From contig JAVJOG010000024.1 in NCBI GenBank assembly GCA_040216885.1, positions 40,951-104,950 of the forward strand: DNA of 64,000 nucleotides, written 5' to 3'. The notes beneath the pieces were generated by a model that did not search any database, had not been told where the DNA came from, and saw nothing but the letters and a program-made list of their open reading frames with translations. Each line of letters opens with the position of its first letter. The first letter of the stretch is position 1. This DNA is from Parvibaculum sp040216885. GTDB lineage: Bacteria > Pseudomonadota > Alphaproteobacteria > Parvibaculales > Parvibaculaceae. Below are positions 45,126-53,830 of the stretch, piece by piece. The position numbers and the translations under genes are program-made.

Positions 45126-45617
45126 TCAGTCGAGCGCGAAGTCGTAACGCACTTCCAGAATGCGCGGATAGCGGGCGAAGCCGACGGGACGGCGGGCGAC
45201 GAGGCGGCCGCCCATGCGCTCGTAGAAGCGGCGGGCCTTCGGATTTTCCTCCAGCACCCAGAGATGCGCCACGCGGTGGCCGAGACAGCCGATCTCGTCG
45301 AAGAGATGCGCGAGCAATTCGCGGCCGAGCCCGTGTCCGTGATCCTGCCGCCTCACATAAAGCGTCGTCACCTCGGCATCGCGCATATGACCGAAGCCGA
45401 CGGGTGCGCCCGATTGTTCGGCGATCCAGGCAATGCCCTCGCCGAGCGCGCGACGCCACTCGGCCGTCGAACGGGCGACGTCGAGCCCGTCGAGGACCGG
45501 CTGGGGCAGGATGCCGGGATAGGCTTCGCGCCAGCAGGCGATCTTCAGGCGCGCGATCGCTTCCTCGTCGGCGCCGGGCCGCGCCATCCGCATCCGGTAT
45601 CGGGTCAGCACGTTCAT
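45126..45617 (-). CDS. GNAT-family N-acetyltransferase
   Basis: A 163-residue acetyltransferase. The acetyl-CoA pyrophosphate loop is seen in RRQDHGHGLGRELLAHLF (about residues 91-108, pattern R/Q-x-x-G-x-G/A), preceded by a beta strand VTTLYV and followed by LWVLEENPKARRFYERMGG, the classic fourth motif. The substrate is unknown (small amine or protein N-terminus). The ATG at 45617 was chosen; the open frame runs far upstream but those residues overlap gph antisense and are not conserved. Confidence 0.87.
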   Translation of the reverse strand: MNVLTRYRMRMARPGADEEAIARLKIACWREAYPGILPQPVLDGLDVARSTAEWRRALGEGIAWIAEQSGAPVGFGHMRDAEVTTLYVRRQDHGHGLGRELLAHLFDEIGCLGHRVAHLWVLEENPKARRFYERMGGRLVARRPVGFARYPRILEVRYDFALD

Positions 45618-45743
45618 GGCGCGATCATGCCGCAAAAACGGCCCCCTGCCGATGGCGAAATGGACCTGTTGCGACCGGCGACACCGGGAGGCTTGCCAGC
45701 GGTTGAGGCTCATGCGAGACAGACCGGGCCGCAACCTGCCCGG

Positions 45744-46430
45744 ATGAACATGCCCCGCCCCACCCTGCTTTTCGATCTCGACGGCACGCTGGCCGACACC
45801 GCGCTCGATCTCTGCGAGACGATGAACGTCATTCTCGAGCTGCATGGCCGCACCCGCGTGCCGCAGGAGCGCGTGCGGCATCTCGTGGGCGGCGGGGCGC
45901 GGCTGCTGCTGGAGCGCGGCTTCCGCGAAACGGGCGCGCCCGCCGATCAGGCCCAGCTCGACCGGAGCTTCAACGAGTTCATCGACTATTACGGCAAGCA
46001 TATCGCCGATCACACGAAGCTCTGGCCGGGGGTGCGCGACCAACTCGACCGGCTGGCGGAGCGGAATGCGTTGCTCGGCGTCTGCACCAACAAGCCCGAA
46101 CGTCTGTCGCGGCAGTTGCTGGAGATGCTCGGCATCGACCGCTATTTTCCGGTCGTGATCGGCGGCGACACGCTGCCGGTCAAGAAACCCGATCCCGAGC
46201 ATCTCTTCGAGGCGATCCGCCGGCTCGACGGCGATGCCGGCCATTCGGTGATGGTGGGCGACTCGGACGCCGACATCGAGGCGGCGAGGAATGCGCGCAT
46301 TCCCTCGATTTGCGTCAGCTTCGGCTATACGCGGGTGCCGGTGGCGGAGCTCGGTGCCGATGTCGTGATCGACCATTTCGACGCGTTTCCGGCGGCGCTG
46401 GCGACGCTGCTGCCGGGGCATTTCGGGTAG
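45744..46430 (+). CDS. gph: Phosphoglycolate phosphatase (HAD superfamily)
   Basis: A 228-residue HAD phosphatase. Motif I FDLDGTLADT (nucleophile Asp), motif II VCTNKP, motif III Lys in LPVKKPDPEHLFEA and motif IV VMVGDSDADIEAARNA are all present. A cap domain of helices lies between motifs I and II. By similarity it dephosphorylates 2-phosphoglycolate from DNA repair or photorespiratory-type reactions, though HAD substrates are hard to call. The ATG at 45744 begins the conserved part; a Met two codons on is possible. It ends 63 nt before the tRNA. Confidence 0.87.
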   Translation: MNMPRPTLLFDLDGTLADTALDLCETMNVILELHGRTRVPQERVRHLVGGGARLLLERGFRETGAPADQAQLDRSFNEFIDYYGKHIADHTKLWPGVRDQLDRLAERNALLGVCTNKPERLSRQLLEMLGIDRYFPVVIGGDTLPVKKPDPEHLFEAIRRLDGDAGHSVMVGDSDADIEAARNARIPSICVSFGYTRVPVAELGADVVIDHFDAFPAALATLLPGHFG

Positions 46431-46453
46431 CGCCCCGGCTTGAGGGGCCGGGC

Positions 46454-46482
46454 TTGACCGAAAATTGCTCCCGCCCTATAGA
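46454..46482 (+). promoter_or_regulatory. Promoter of the tRNA-Val gene
   Basis: TTGACC (46454-46459), a 17-nt spacer and TATAGA (46477-46482), with the tRNA's first base 11 nt after the -10 box. Both hexamers and the spacing are near the sigma-70 consensus. Confidence 0.75.
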
Positions 46483-46493
46483 CGGGCTCTTCC

Positions 46494-46569
46494 GGACGGT
46501 TAGCTCAGTTGGTAGAGCACTGTGTTCACATCGCAGGGGTCACTGGTTCGAGTCCAGTACCGTCCACCA
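46494..46569 (+). tRNA. tRNA-Val, anticodon CAC
   Basis: A 76-nt cloverleaf including an encoded CCA. Acceptor stem GGACGGT pairs with ACCGTCC. The D arm GCTC/GAGC closes AGTTGGTA. The anticodon stem CTGTG/CGCAG (one T-G pair) holds the loop TTCACAT with CAC in the anticodon position, decoding GTG. The variable loop is followed by the T arm ACTGG-TTCGAGT-CCAGT, then discriminator A and CCA. Confidence 0.95.
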
Positions 46570-46690
46570 TCCTACGCGCTGGCGCGCTTCGGATGGCGGG
46601 CCATCCCCGCGCAGATGTGCCTCGGATGGTAGTCCAGCCCCCTCGCCCTGCGGGCTTCGGCTGGCTCGTTATTTTCTCCCAAATAAGCCG

Positions 46691-47428
46691 TCAGAGGATC
46701 AGGCCGCCGTCGACCGGCAGGGTCTGGCCGACGACATAGGCCGATAGTGGCGAGGCGAGGAAGAGCGCGACGCCGGCCATGTCCGCCGGCGTGCCGAGGC
46801 GGCCGAGCGGGATGTTCTGCAGGCTGGCGGCGAGGCGCTCGGGGTTCTCGGTCGTGACTTTCGTCAGCTTGGTGTCGACGAGGCCGGGTGCAATGCCGTT
46901 GACCCTGATGCCGTCGCCCGCCCAGGCTTCGGCCAGCGTGCGCGTCAGGCCGACGGCGCCGGTTTTCGAGGCGTTGTAGGCCGGGTTGCCGCGCGTCGAA
47001 TGATAGGCGGCGGTCGAACTGATGGTGATAAGCGAACCTTTCGCTGCGGCCAGCATGTCGCGGAATTTCAGCGCACAGGCCATCAGGCTGTTGAGGTTGA
47101 CGTCCATCACCCTGGTGAAGCCGTCCATGCGGAACTCGCCCTTGCGGTAGATGACGGTGCCTTGAGCCAGCACCAGCACATCAAGCGCGGCGAAGGGCGG
47201 CTTGTGCGCCTCGATGGCGGCGAAGTCCGAGACGTCCATTTGCGTGTATTGAAGGCCCGTCATGTCGGAGCCCTCGTCCGCCTTGTAGTCGGCGGCGGAG
47301 GCGCGGGTCCCCCAGACATGAACCGCCGCGCCGTGTGCCCGGAAGGCCTGGGCAATGCCGTTGCCGATGCCGCTCGAACCGCCGACGACCAGAGCCGTCT
47401 TGCCGGTGAAATCCAGTGCCTCTTTCAT
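46691..47428 (-). CDS. SDR-family oxidoreductase
   Basis: A 245-residue classical short-chain dehydrogenase. The cofactor motif VVGGSSGIGNGIAQAF (about 14-29) is followed by LDVLVLAQGT. The catalytic Ser is in ITISSTAAYHST and the YxxxK is YNASKTG (about 149-155). GLVDTKL and the C-terminal VVGQTLPVDGG match the FabG-like subgroup. The cofactor and substrate are uncertain. GGGAGGAACGG sets the ATG at 47428 rather than the longer frame that begins at 47584. It faces the patatin gene across 293 nt. Confidence 0.88.
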   Translation of the reverse strand: MKEALDFTGKTALVVGGSSGIGNGIAQAFRAHGAAVHVWGTRASAADYKADEGSDMTGLQYTQMDVSDFAAIEAHKPPFAALDVLVLAQGTVIYRKGEFRMDGFTRVMDVNLNSLMACALKFRDMLAAAKGSLITISSTAAYHSTRGNPAYNASKTGAVGLTRTLAEAWAGDGIRVNGIAPGLVDTKLTKVTTENPERLAASLQNIPLGRLGTPADMAGVALFLASPLSAYVVGQTLPVDGGLIL

Positions 47429-47721
47429 CCGTTCCTCCCCGTGGCCGGGTCTCGCGCCCGGGCCATTTCCGCTCGCTGAATGCCTCGATACCCCTGTCTC
47501 TACGATTTTGCAGGCCGGCGACGCAATGGCCGGCGGCGGCGCGGCGGCGCCCGCCGGGGCCGACGCTGCGGCATATCGGCCCAAACCTGTTAATTTTTGT
47601 TAATTCGCAACGGGATTCACCCGGAATAGCGTTAATTGGTCATGAGGGAGTGCGACCCTAAACTGGCATTCGAGACCCGGCTGCCACAGCGGCGCCGGAA
47701 CGTCCGACGGGCGGAAGGACG
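47429..47721. other. Divergent intergenic region
   Basis: 293 nt between the SDR and patatin starts. GTTAAT occurs at 47589, 47599 and 47631 in an AT-rich patch within GC-rich DNA, the likely promoter area. TTAA-N6-TTAA is one base short of a CtrA box. No gene is seen. Confidence 0.4.
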
Positions 47722-50226
47722 ATGAAGGAAAAAGAACTCAGGCTCGCGCTTGTTTGCTATGGCGGCGTTTCGCTCGCCGTCTACATGCATGGCGTGACCA
47801 AGGAGATCCTGAAGCTCGTGCGTGCGTCGCGCGTCTACCATCAGGACCTCGCCCGCTCGCACCGGCCTTCGGCTTCATATAGCGACGTCGACCACGGCGA
47901 TGCGCGCGAAACCGATACCGAAGAGCTCTATTTCGAACTCATTCAGGCGATCGGCGAGACCGTCGAGCTGCGGATATTCATCGACACGATCGCCGGTGCG
48001 TCGGCCGGCGGCATCAACGGTGTGTTGCTGGCGCGCGCGCTGGCGCACGACCTGCCGATGGACTCGCACCGCAAGATGTGGCTCGAACAGGCCGACATCG
48101 TGGCGCTGATGGACGAGGCGCATCTCGCCAAGCGCTGGGACAAGCTGTTCATGAAACCGCTCTTCTGGGGCTTCACCGACAAATGGCTGGCGCGCTTCGC
48201 GCCCGATGTCGAGATGCGCCAGAAGCTGCAATTGTTCACACGCTCGCGCTGGTTCCAGCCGCCCTTCTCCGGCGAAATCATGAGCGGGATGCTGCTCGAC
48301 GCCTGCATGGCGATGGAAGACGACGTGGCGCCGGCAAGCTCGCTGCTTCCGGGCGGGCACCGGCTCGACCTGATGGTGTCGGTGACGGATTTTCACGGCT
48401 ACAGCCAGAACATTCCGCTGCACGACCCGGTGTCGATCCGCGAGCGCGAACATCGCCATGTGCTGAAGTTCAGCTATTTCAGGCATCCGAGCGGGCTTGT
48501 CGAAAGCGATTTCGACCGCGATCATATTCCGGGCCTCGCCTTCGCGGCGCGTGCGACATCGTCGTTTCCCGGCGCCTTTCCGCCAGCGCGGATCGGCGAG
48601 GTCGACAAGGCGCTCGCGGCGCGCGAGATGGAGTGGCCAACGCGCGATACCTTCCTGCGCGGAAATTTCAAGCCGCTGATCGCGGCCGGCTCCGATCCCG
48701 TGAAAGCCTCGTTCATCGACGGCAGCGTTCTCAACAACAAGCCCTTCGCCGAAGCCATCGCTTCGATCCGGGGGCGGCCGGCCTATCGCGAAGTCGACCG
48801 CCGGGTCGTCTATATCGATCCCGACCCGAAAGGCGGGCATGTGGAGGCCGGTGGCGCGGCACCCGGTTTCTTCCAGACCATCCGCGGCGCGTTGTCGGAC
48901 ATTCCGCGCAACCAGCCGGTGCGCGACGAACTCGAATCGCTGCATGATTTTTCGGAGCGCGTGCGGCGCTACCGGCAGATCGTTTCGGCGACGCGGCCGC
49001 ATGTCACCGAGCGGGTGCGGCAACTTTTCAATGGCGATGCCGAAGTCCCGCCGACGCCAGCGCTTCTCGCCAAACTGCGCAACAAGGCCAACGCGCAATC
49101 GGCGGTGGAAGCCGGCTACGCCTACGACGCCTATATCCAGCTCAAGGTCAGTTCGGTTCTCGACCAGATCACCGATGTCGTCGCCAATCTTTCGGACGCC
49201 GTGCATCACCCGAGCGACCGGCTGGCGCTGTCGCGCGCCGTCGAAGCATGGGCGAAGCGGCAGAAGATTTTTCCGGTACTCTGGGCGCAACACACCAATG
49301 AGGGCGCGGAACCCAGCAAGGAAGATGCCTGGGTGCGGTTTCTGCGCGAATTCGACATCAATTTCCGTGTGCGGCGCCTGCGCTTCGTCATCCGCCGCCT
49401 CAACGAACTCTATGAACGCAATGGCGATGCCGACGCCCCGGAATGCGACGCGGACGCGCTCGACGATTTCAAGGCGAGCCTCTATATGAGCCTTGAGCGC
49501 CTGCAATCGGAATCCGCGAAGCGCCTCAGAACGCCGGACGTGCGCGCGATCTGCAAGGCGATCTACGAGGGCGGTATCGCGGAGACCAACGAGATCGATC
49601 ATTTCGCCAGCTATGTCGCCTCGAAGCTCGACCTTGTGGACCTCGACCGCGAGACCGACGAAACCTTCGCGGAGATGGCGGCCACCTGCCTGCCGCCGGC
49701 GGCGCGAACCGAACTGGTGCAGGCCTATGTCGGCTTTCCGTTTTTCGACGTGCTGACGCTGTCGCTCAACAAGTGGCAGGATCTCGACGATGTCGACACC
49801 GTGCAGGTCGATCGCATCAGCCCGGAGGATGCCAAAGCCCTGCGCGAGGGCGGCGCGCCCGCGACGCTGATGGGACGAGATCTCGGCTATTTCGCCGCGT
49901 TCTTCAGCCGGCGGGCCCGCGAGAACGATTATCTGTGGGGAAGACTGCATGCCGCCGACCGGCTGGTCGACATCGTGGCAAGTGCCGCGCCGGCGGCCAT
50001 CCATGCTTCCGACCTCGATCTCGACCAGTTGAAGGCACGGCTTTTCCGGTCGATCCTGAAGGCGGAGCTGCCGTTTCTCGAAAATATTCCCGATCTCTTC
50101 GACGATCTCGAACGCGAAATCGGCATACGTTTCGGCGAGGAAAGCGCAAAGGAAAAGGCGCCTGCCGTGGACATGCAGGCGCCCGAAGACGAGGACCGCG
50201 ACCAGCCTGTGCCCCGGCGCGCGTGA
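47722..50226 (+). CDS. Patatin-like phospholipase (TIGR03607 type)
   Basis: An 834-residue protein. The N-terminal patatin domain (about residues 1-380) opens with the oxyanion segment CYGGVSLAVYMHGV instead of GGG, has the nucleophile elbow IAGASAGGINGVLLARAL (Ser about residue 95), and the catalytic Asp in FIDGSVLNNKPF (about 333). The rest (about 400-834) is helical and of unknown function. Very large patatins of this type, with a long C-terminal domain, are found mainly in alphaproteobacteria and actinobacteria. The likely activity is acyl hydrolysis of lipids; the location is cytoplasmic, with no signal peptide. AGGACG precedes the ATG. Confidence 0.88.
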   Translation: MKEKELRLALVCYGGVSLAVYMHGVTKEILKLVRASRVYHQDLARSHRPSASYSDVDHGDARETDTEELYFELIQAIGETVELRIFIDTIAGASAGGINGVLLARALAHDLPMDSHRKMWLEQADIVALMDEAHLAKRWDKLFMKPLFWGFTDKWLARFAPDVEMRQKLQLFTRSRWFQPPFSGEIMSGMLLDACMAMEDDVAPASSLLPGGHRLDLMVSVTDFHGYSQNIPLHDPVSIREREHRHVLKFSYFRHPSGLVESDFDRDHIPGLAFAARATSSFPGAFPPARIGEVDKALAAREMEWPTRDTFLRGNFKPLIAAGSDPVKASFIDGSVLNNKPFAEAIASIRGRPAYREVDRRVVYIDPDPKGGHVEAGGAAPGFFQTIRGALSDIPRNQPVRDELESLHDFSERVRRYRQIVSATRPHVTERVRQLFNGDAEVPPTPALLAKLRNKANAQSAVEAGYAYDAYIQLKVSSVLDQITDVVANLSDAVHHPSDRLALSRAVEAWAKRQKIFPVLWAQHTNEGAEPSKEDAWVRFLREFDINFRVRRLRFVIRRLNELYERNGDADAPECDADALDDFKASLYMSLERLQSESAKRLRTPDVRAICKAIYEGGIAETNEIDHFASYVASKLDLVDLDRETDETFAEMAATCLPPAARTELVQAYVGFPFFDVLTLSLNKWQDLDDVDTVQVDRISPEDAKALREGGAPATLMGRDLGYFAAFFSRRARENDYLWGRLHAADRLVDIVASAAPAAIHASDLDLDQLKARLFRSILKAELPFLENIPDLFDDLEREIGIRFGEESAKEKAPAVDMQAPEDEDRDQPVPRRA

Positions 50227-50232
50227 GGCCTA

Positions 50233-50269
50233 GAGTCTTTCAGTGTTTCGTGGAAACACTGAAAGACTC
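50233..50269. terminator. Perfect 17-bp inverted repeat after the patatin gene
   Basis: Arms 50233-50249 and 50253-50269 are perfectly complementary around a 3-nt loop (GTG). It lies 7 nt past the patatin stop and is much less GC-rich than the surroundings. It could act as a bidirectional terminator between convergent genes or as an mRNA-stabilising hairpin; no U-run follows. Confidence 0.6.
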
Positions 50270-50286
50270 CAAGTTGTTGTTTGGTC

Positions 50287-50330
50287 GCGCTTCTTTTCGG
50301 AAAACCGGATTCCACTTTTCCGAGAAGCGC
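50287..50330. repeat. Alphaproteobacterial-type palindromic repeat (GGAAAA...TTTTCC)
   Basis: Imperfect inverted repeat GCGCTTCTTTTCGGAAAA / TTTTCCGAGAAGCGC with an 11-nt centre (CCGGATTCCAC). The left arm has three extra T. The CGGAAAACCGG...CCACTTTTCCG core and trailing CTCTAG resemble a dispersed element common in rhizobial-type genomes. It adjoins the lipoprotein gene's stop. Confidence 0.65.
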
Positions 50331-50331
50331 T

Positions 50332-51330
50332 CTAGCCGGCGGCCAGAGCGCCGCAAGGCCGCAGGTCGTCGCGATCCGGGGCGATTTCCCCGCCGCCGAT
50401 CCACGCCGCGATGTCGCGCCAGACCGCCTCGCGCTGCAGGTCGCGCAGCAGCATGTGCCAGCCTTCCGGATAGCAAAGCGCGGTGACGGAGCCAGCGCCG
50501 CCGTGCATGGCGGCCATGACGGCCGCGGTGGGCCGCGCCGGGATCAACTGGTCGTGGGTCCCGTGGAGCAGCAGCACCGGCACACCGATGCGGCCGGCGG
50601 CCTCGTAGGCGCGATCCATCAGGCCGACCAAACCGTAGACGGCGTCGACCCGCGTTTCCTTGATGACCAGCGGATCGCGGCCGAGGGCGCGCAGCATCTC
50701 GATATTGTCCGACGGCCGGATGGCGAGGCCCTGCCCCGTCAAACGGCGCGCGGGCACGGTGTGAGCCGCCAGGCGCAGGGCCGTCGCATAGAGGCCGTTC
50801 ATCGCCTTCCAGCCCCAGACCGCGGGCGCCGCGAGGATCAGGCCGTCGACGGCGGGCGGCTGCGGCAATGTCATGGCGCGCATGGCGACGGCGCCGCCCA
50901 TGCTGGTGCCGAGCAGGTAGACCGGCAGACCCGGATGGCGCGCGCGCAGCAGCGCGACGACGGCGGCGAGGTCTTCGGCCATGCGGGTGTCGCCCGCCCA
51001 AAGCCCACGACCCGGCGCACGGCCGAAGCCGCGCTGGTCATAAGCGTAGAGTGCAAGCCCCTGCGCGGCGAACCAGGGGCCGGGGCCCGGCTCGGCGAAA
51101 GCGTTGCCGTAATCGTTGAAGCCGTGCAGACCGACAATGACGGCGCGCGGATTTTCCGGCACGAAGGACATGACGGGGAGCCGCGCGCCATCGGCCATGA
51201 TGGCGGCACTGACGGCCGAGCCGTGTTCGAGGCGCGGCGCGAAAACAGAATCGCCCACCGTCATCTGGCGCGGGGCGCAGGCGGCGAGCAACGCGGCAAG
51301 ACCCGCCGCGAGAAGAATGTTCGCTTTCAT
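50332..51330 (-). CDS. Alpha/beta-hydrolase lipoprotein (lysophospholipase-like)
   Basis: A 332-residue secreted hydrolase. The signal peptide ends in lipobox LLAAC (about residues 13-17). The fold shows GLHGFNDYGNAF (HG oxyanion), YDQRGFGRAPG and nucleophile elbow LLGTSMGGAVAM (Ser about 137). The charge-relay Asp is in LLHGTHDQLIP and a His in YPEGWHMLL, near the C-terminus. These match the monoacylglycerol lipase/lysophospholipase group. It is probably anchored to the inner or outer membrane facing the periplasm. The ATG at 51330 is the first codon of the signal peptide. Stop codon at 50332 lies beside the palindromic repeat. Confidence 0.85.
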   Translation of the reverse strand: MKANILLAAGLAALLAACAPRQMTVGDSVFAPRLEHGSAVSAAIMADGARLPVMSFVPENPRAVIVGLHGFNDYGNAFAEPGPGPWFAAQGLALYAYDQRGFGRAPGRGLWAGDTRMAEDLAAVVALLRARHPGLPVYLLGTSMGGAVAMRAMTLPQPPAVDGLILAAPAVWGWKAMNGLYATALRLAAHTVPARRLTGQGLAIRPSDNIEMLRALGRDPLVIKETRVDAVYGLVGLMDRAYEAAGRIGVPVLLLHGTHDQLIPARPTAAVMAAMHGGAGSVTALCYPEGWHMLLRDLQREAVWRDIAAWIGGGEIAPDRDDLRPCGALAAG

Positions 51331-51453
51331 ACGTCGATTGTGGCACCGGACAGCGCCGCAGGCGATACCTTCGATGGCGGTGAGGCGATGAGGCCCGGCG
51401 CCATGCTCAGGTTGCAACCGCAAAGAATGGAAAGGGCGCCGAGCGACGCGGAA

Positions 51454-52605
51454 TCAGCTCACCGCCCGGAGCAAGTTGCGCGCGATGATGACCTGCTGGA
51501 CCTGGCTGGTGCCTTCGTAGATGCGGAAGATGCGGACGTCGCGGTAGAAGCGCTCGATGCCGTAGTCGGCGACATAGCCCGCGCCGCCATGCACCTGCAC
51601 CGCACGGTCGGCGATGCGGCCGACGGCTTCGGAGCAGAAGAGTTTGCAGCAGGAGCTTTCTGTCGCGACATCCTCGCCTGCGTCGCGGCGGCGGGCGGCG
51701 TCGATGACCATGCAACGGCCGGCATAGGCTTCCATTTTCGAATCCGCCAGCATCGCCTGGACCAATTGCAGATTGCCGATGGGAGCGCCGAACTGCTTGC
51801 GCTCGGCTGCATATTTCACCGAGTCCTCGACGAGACGGTCGGCGACACCGATGCAGACGGCCGAAATGTGCAATCGGCCACGCTCCAGCACCTGCATGGC
51901 GGTGACGAAACCCTTGCCCTCCTCCGCACCGAGCAGACAGTCGGCCGGAATGCGCGCGTCGTCGAAAACCACGTCGCAGATATGCGCGCCCTGTTGGCCC
52001 ATTTTCTTTTCGGGCTTGCCGATGTGGATGCCCGGAATGTCGCGCGGGACGACGAAGGCCGAGACGCCCTTGGCGCCCGGCGTCTTCGGATCGGTGCGCG
52101 CCATCAGCGTGAAGGCATGCGCCTTGTTGGCGTTGGTGATGTAGCGTTTGGTGCCGTTGACGATGTAGTGGTCGCCGTCGCGAATGGCGGTCGCCTTCAG
52201 CGAGGCGGCGTCGGAACCAGCCTCGGGTTCGGTCAAGGCGAAACTGACGATGACCTCGCCGCTGGCGATTTTCGGCAGCCAGTATTCCTTCTGGTCCTGG
52301 CGGCCATGCATCACGATTCCCTGGCTCCCGATGCCGACATTGGTGCCGATGACCGAACGAAAGGCCGGCGAGGTGCGGCCGAGCTCGAACATCAGCAAGC
52401 ATTCCTCCTCCATGGTCAGGCCGAGACCGCCATATTCCACAGGAACGGAGATGCCGAAAAGGCCGAGGTCGCGCATTTCCCGCACAATCTCGTCGGGCAC
52501 CCGGTCGGTTTCCGACACCTTGTCCTCTATGGGACGCAGGCGTTCGTCGACAAAGCGGCGGACGGAGGAAATGAGCTGTTCGCGTGTTTCGGCGTCGAGG
52601 GCCAT
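51454..52605 (-). CDS. Acyl-CoA dehydrogenase
   Basis: A 383-residue FAD-dependent enzyme introducing an alpha-beta double bond into acyl-CoAs. Typical motifs are SFALTEPEAGSDAASLKATA, GTKRYITNANKAHAFTLMARTD and AAERKQFGAPIGNLQLVQAMLAD. The C-terminal IYEGTSQVQQVIIARNLL carries the catalytic Glu (YEGT). No extra domain is present. It is transcribed toward the lipoprotein gene (123 nt gap), with the PAS_5 gene upstream (75 nt). The chain-length preference is unknown. Confidence 0.92.
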   Translation of the reverse strand: MALDAETREQLISSVRRFVDERLRPIEDKVSETDRVPDEIVREMRDLGLFGISVPVEYGGLGLTMEEECLLMFELGRTSPAFRSVIGTNVGIGSQGIVMHGRQDQKEYWLPKIASGEVIVSFALTEPEAGSDAASLKATAIRDGDHYIVNGTKRYITNANKAHAFTLMARTDPKTPGAKGVSAFVVPRDIPGIHIGKPEKKMGQQGAHICDVVFDDARIPADCLLGAEEGKGFVTAMQVLERGRLHISAVCIGVADRLVEDSVKYAAERKQFGAPIGNLQLVQAMLADSKMEAYAGRCMVIDAARRRDAGEDVATESSCCKLFCSEAVGRIADRAVQVHGGAGYVADYGIERFYRDVRIFRIYEGTSQVQQVIIARNLLRAVS

Positions 52606-52680
52606 GGGATTCCCGCTGGTCAGTGAAAGGCTGCGGGAATTTAGGCTATTCGAGGCGGCGCGGTCAAAAGCGGCGGCGGA

Positions 52681-53205
52681 TCAGGATGTGACGACCGGCC
52701 GCGCGACCGAAGCGCCCAGAATGCGGTCGGTGCGTACTCCGTCGATCGAAAGCGGCATATAGACGCCTTCGAAGGTCACATGGCCACGCCCTATATATTC
52801 CATGCTGCCCGAGGCGGCGTAGGGACGGCGTGCCTCGGCAACGAACTTGTAGAAGTCGAACAGCAGCGAGCCGAAACCGGACTTGTGTTCGTTGACGTCA
52901 AGCACACAGCGGCCGCGGAAATTGGCACCGTGCGCCGCGACGATATCTTCGCCGAGAAGGCGATAAGTCAGATCAAACGGCTCCCAATTGACCTGCAGCA
53001 TCAGCAGATTGGGCATGAAGCGGGCGAACTTGATCGGATCCATGTCGTCGGGACGCGGCATGTCGCGCGAACCGCGGACACTCTTCCAGTACTCGAGCAT
53101 GTGGATGCAGAGCGGTTCGCGCAAATCTTTCAAGCGGCGGAACGCAACCGTTTCCGCACCTGCCAATTCGATCACACCCTTGAAGTCGTCCATGGACTGC
53201 GCCAT
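52681..53205 (-). CDS. PAS_5-domain protein 1
   Basis: A 174-residue single-domain protein of the PAS_5 (DUF1321-like) family restricted largely to alphaproteobacteria. The core is MLEYWKSVRGSRDMPRPDDMDP, then FMPNLLMLQVNWEPFDLTYRLLGEDIV, and a late VYMPLSIDGVRTDRILGA. No output domain is attached, so it may act by protein-protein contact or ligand sensing. It is related to the gene at 53831, which lies beyond the thioesterase. Start choice: ATG 53205 with GGGGTGGGG upstream; 53223 and 53193 are alternatives. Confidence 0.8.
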   Translation of the reverse strand: MAQSMDDFKGVIELAGAETVAFRRLKDLREPLCIHMLEYWKSVRGSRDMPRPDDMDPIKFARFMPNLLMLQVNWEPFDLTYRLLGEDIVAAHGANFRGRCVLDVNEHKSGFGSLLFDFYKFVAEARRPYAASGSMEYIGRGHVTFEGVYMPLSIDGVRTDRILGASVARPVVTS

Positions 53206-53307
53206 CGCGCCCCACCCCGGCATCCTTGCGGCCTCGACCGCGCCCTAGGAGCAGGATGCGCCCAAGCTGCTAACGGAACGTAAATCCCCGTCGCTTTGCT
53301 GTGGAAA

Positions 53308-53823
53308 ATGACGGATTTGGAAAACGCGGCCTTCCTGATAGAAACGCGCATCCGAAAATCACAACCTGCGGACTTGTTCATGAATATCGAGGTGCCGGGC
53401 CGGCTGTCCGGCTATGAAACATGGGACGGCCATGACCCTTTCGAGGACCATGCCGGACCGTTCTATTTCCGCCAGCATCCGGACGGGCGCGTCACCAGCG
53501 CCTTCGAGGCCAAGCCGCATCACTGCAATGGCGGCGGATTCCTGCATGGCGGGTTGTTGCTGACTTTTGCCGATTTTTCATTGTTTGCCATCGGCCGGTC
53601 GGTCCTTCAGGGACCGTCGGTCACGCTGTCGCTGAACGGCGAATTCACGGCCGCCGCGGGCGCCGGTGAATTCATCGAGGCGCGCGGCGACATCGTGCGC
53701 AATACGGGGAGCATGGTCTTTCTGCGCGGGCAGGTGTTCACGGGCGCGGGCGGCGATGAACGCATCCTGCTCAACTTTTCCGGCATCGTGAAGCGCGTGA
53801 AAAAACGGCCGCTTTCGGATTAG
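53308..53823 (+). CDS. PaaI-like hotdog thioesterase
   Basis: A 171-residue hotdog-fold protein. The key segment CNGGGFLHGGLLLTFADFSLFAIGRSV (about 72-98) has the HGG turn and catalytic Asp typical of PaaI/YdiI acyl-CoA thioesterases. LNGEFTAAAGAGEFIEARGDIV and FLRGQVFTGAGGDERILLNFSGIV complete the sheet. It would hydrolyse acyl-CoA to CoA and acid. The start is uncertain: ATG 53308 is used, but ATG 53380 could be the true one. It sits between two PAS_5 genes and ends 7 nt before the second. Confidence 0.82.
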   Translation: MTDLENAAFLIETRIRKSQPADLFMNIEVPGRLSGYETWDGHDPFEDHAGPFYFRQHPDGRVTSAFEAKPHHCNGGGFLHGGLLLTFADFSLFAIGRSVLQGPSVTLSLNGEFTAAAGAGEFIEARGDIVRNTGSMVFLRGQVFTGAGGDERILLNFSGIVKRVKKRPLSD

Positions 53824-53830
53824 AGGCCGA

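Noticed and set aside
46570..46690. Integration site at the 3' end of the tRNA
   Set aside because: No integrase or direct repeat of the tRNA tail is nearby; the downstream SDR gene is ordinary.
47875..50004. 709-codon minus-strand ORF
   Set aside because: Antisense shadow of the patatin gene in high-GC DNA.
50233..50269. parS centromere site
   Set aside because: The core is one base short of TGTTTCACGTGAAACA and no parAB genes are near; the palindrome is longer than parS and lies at a gene end.
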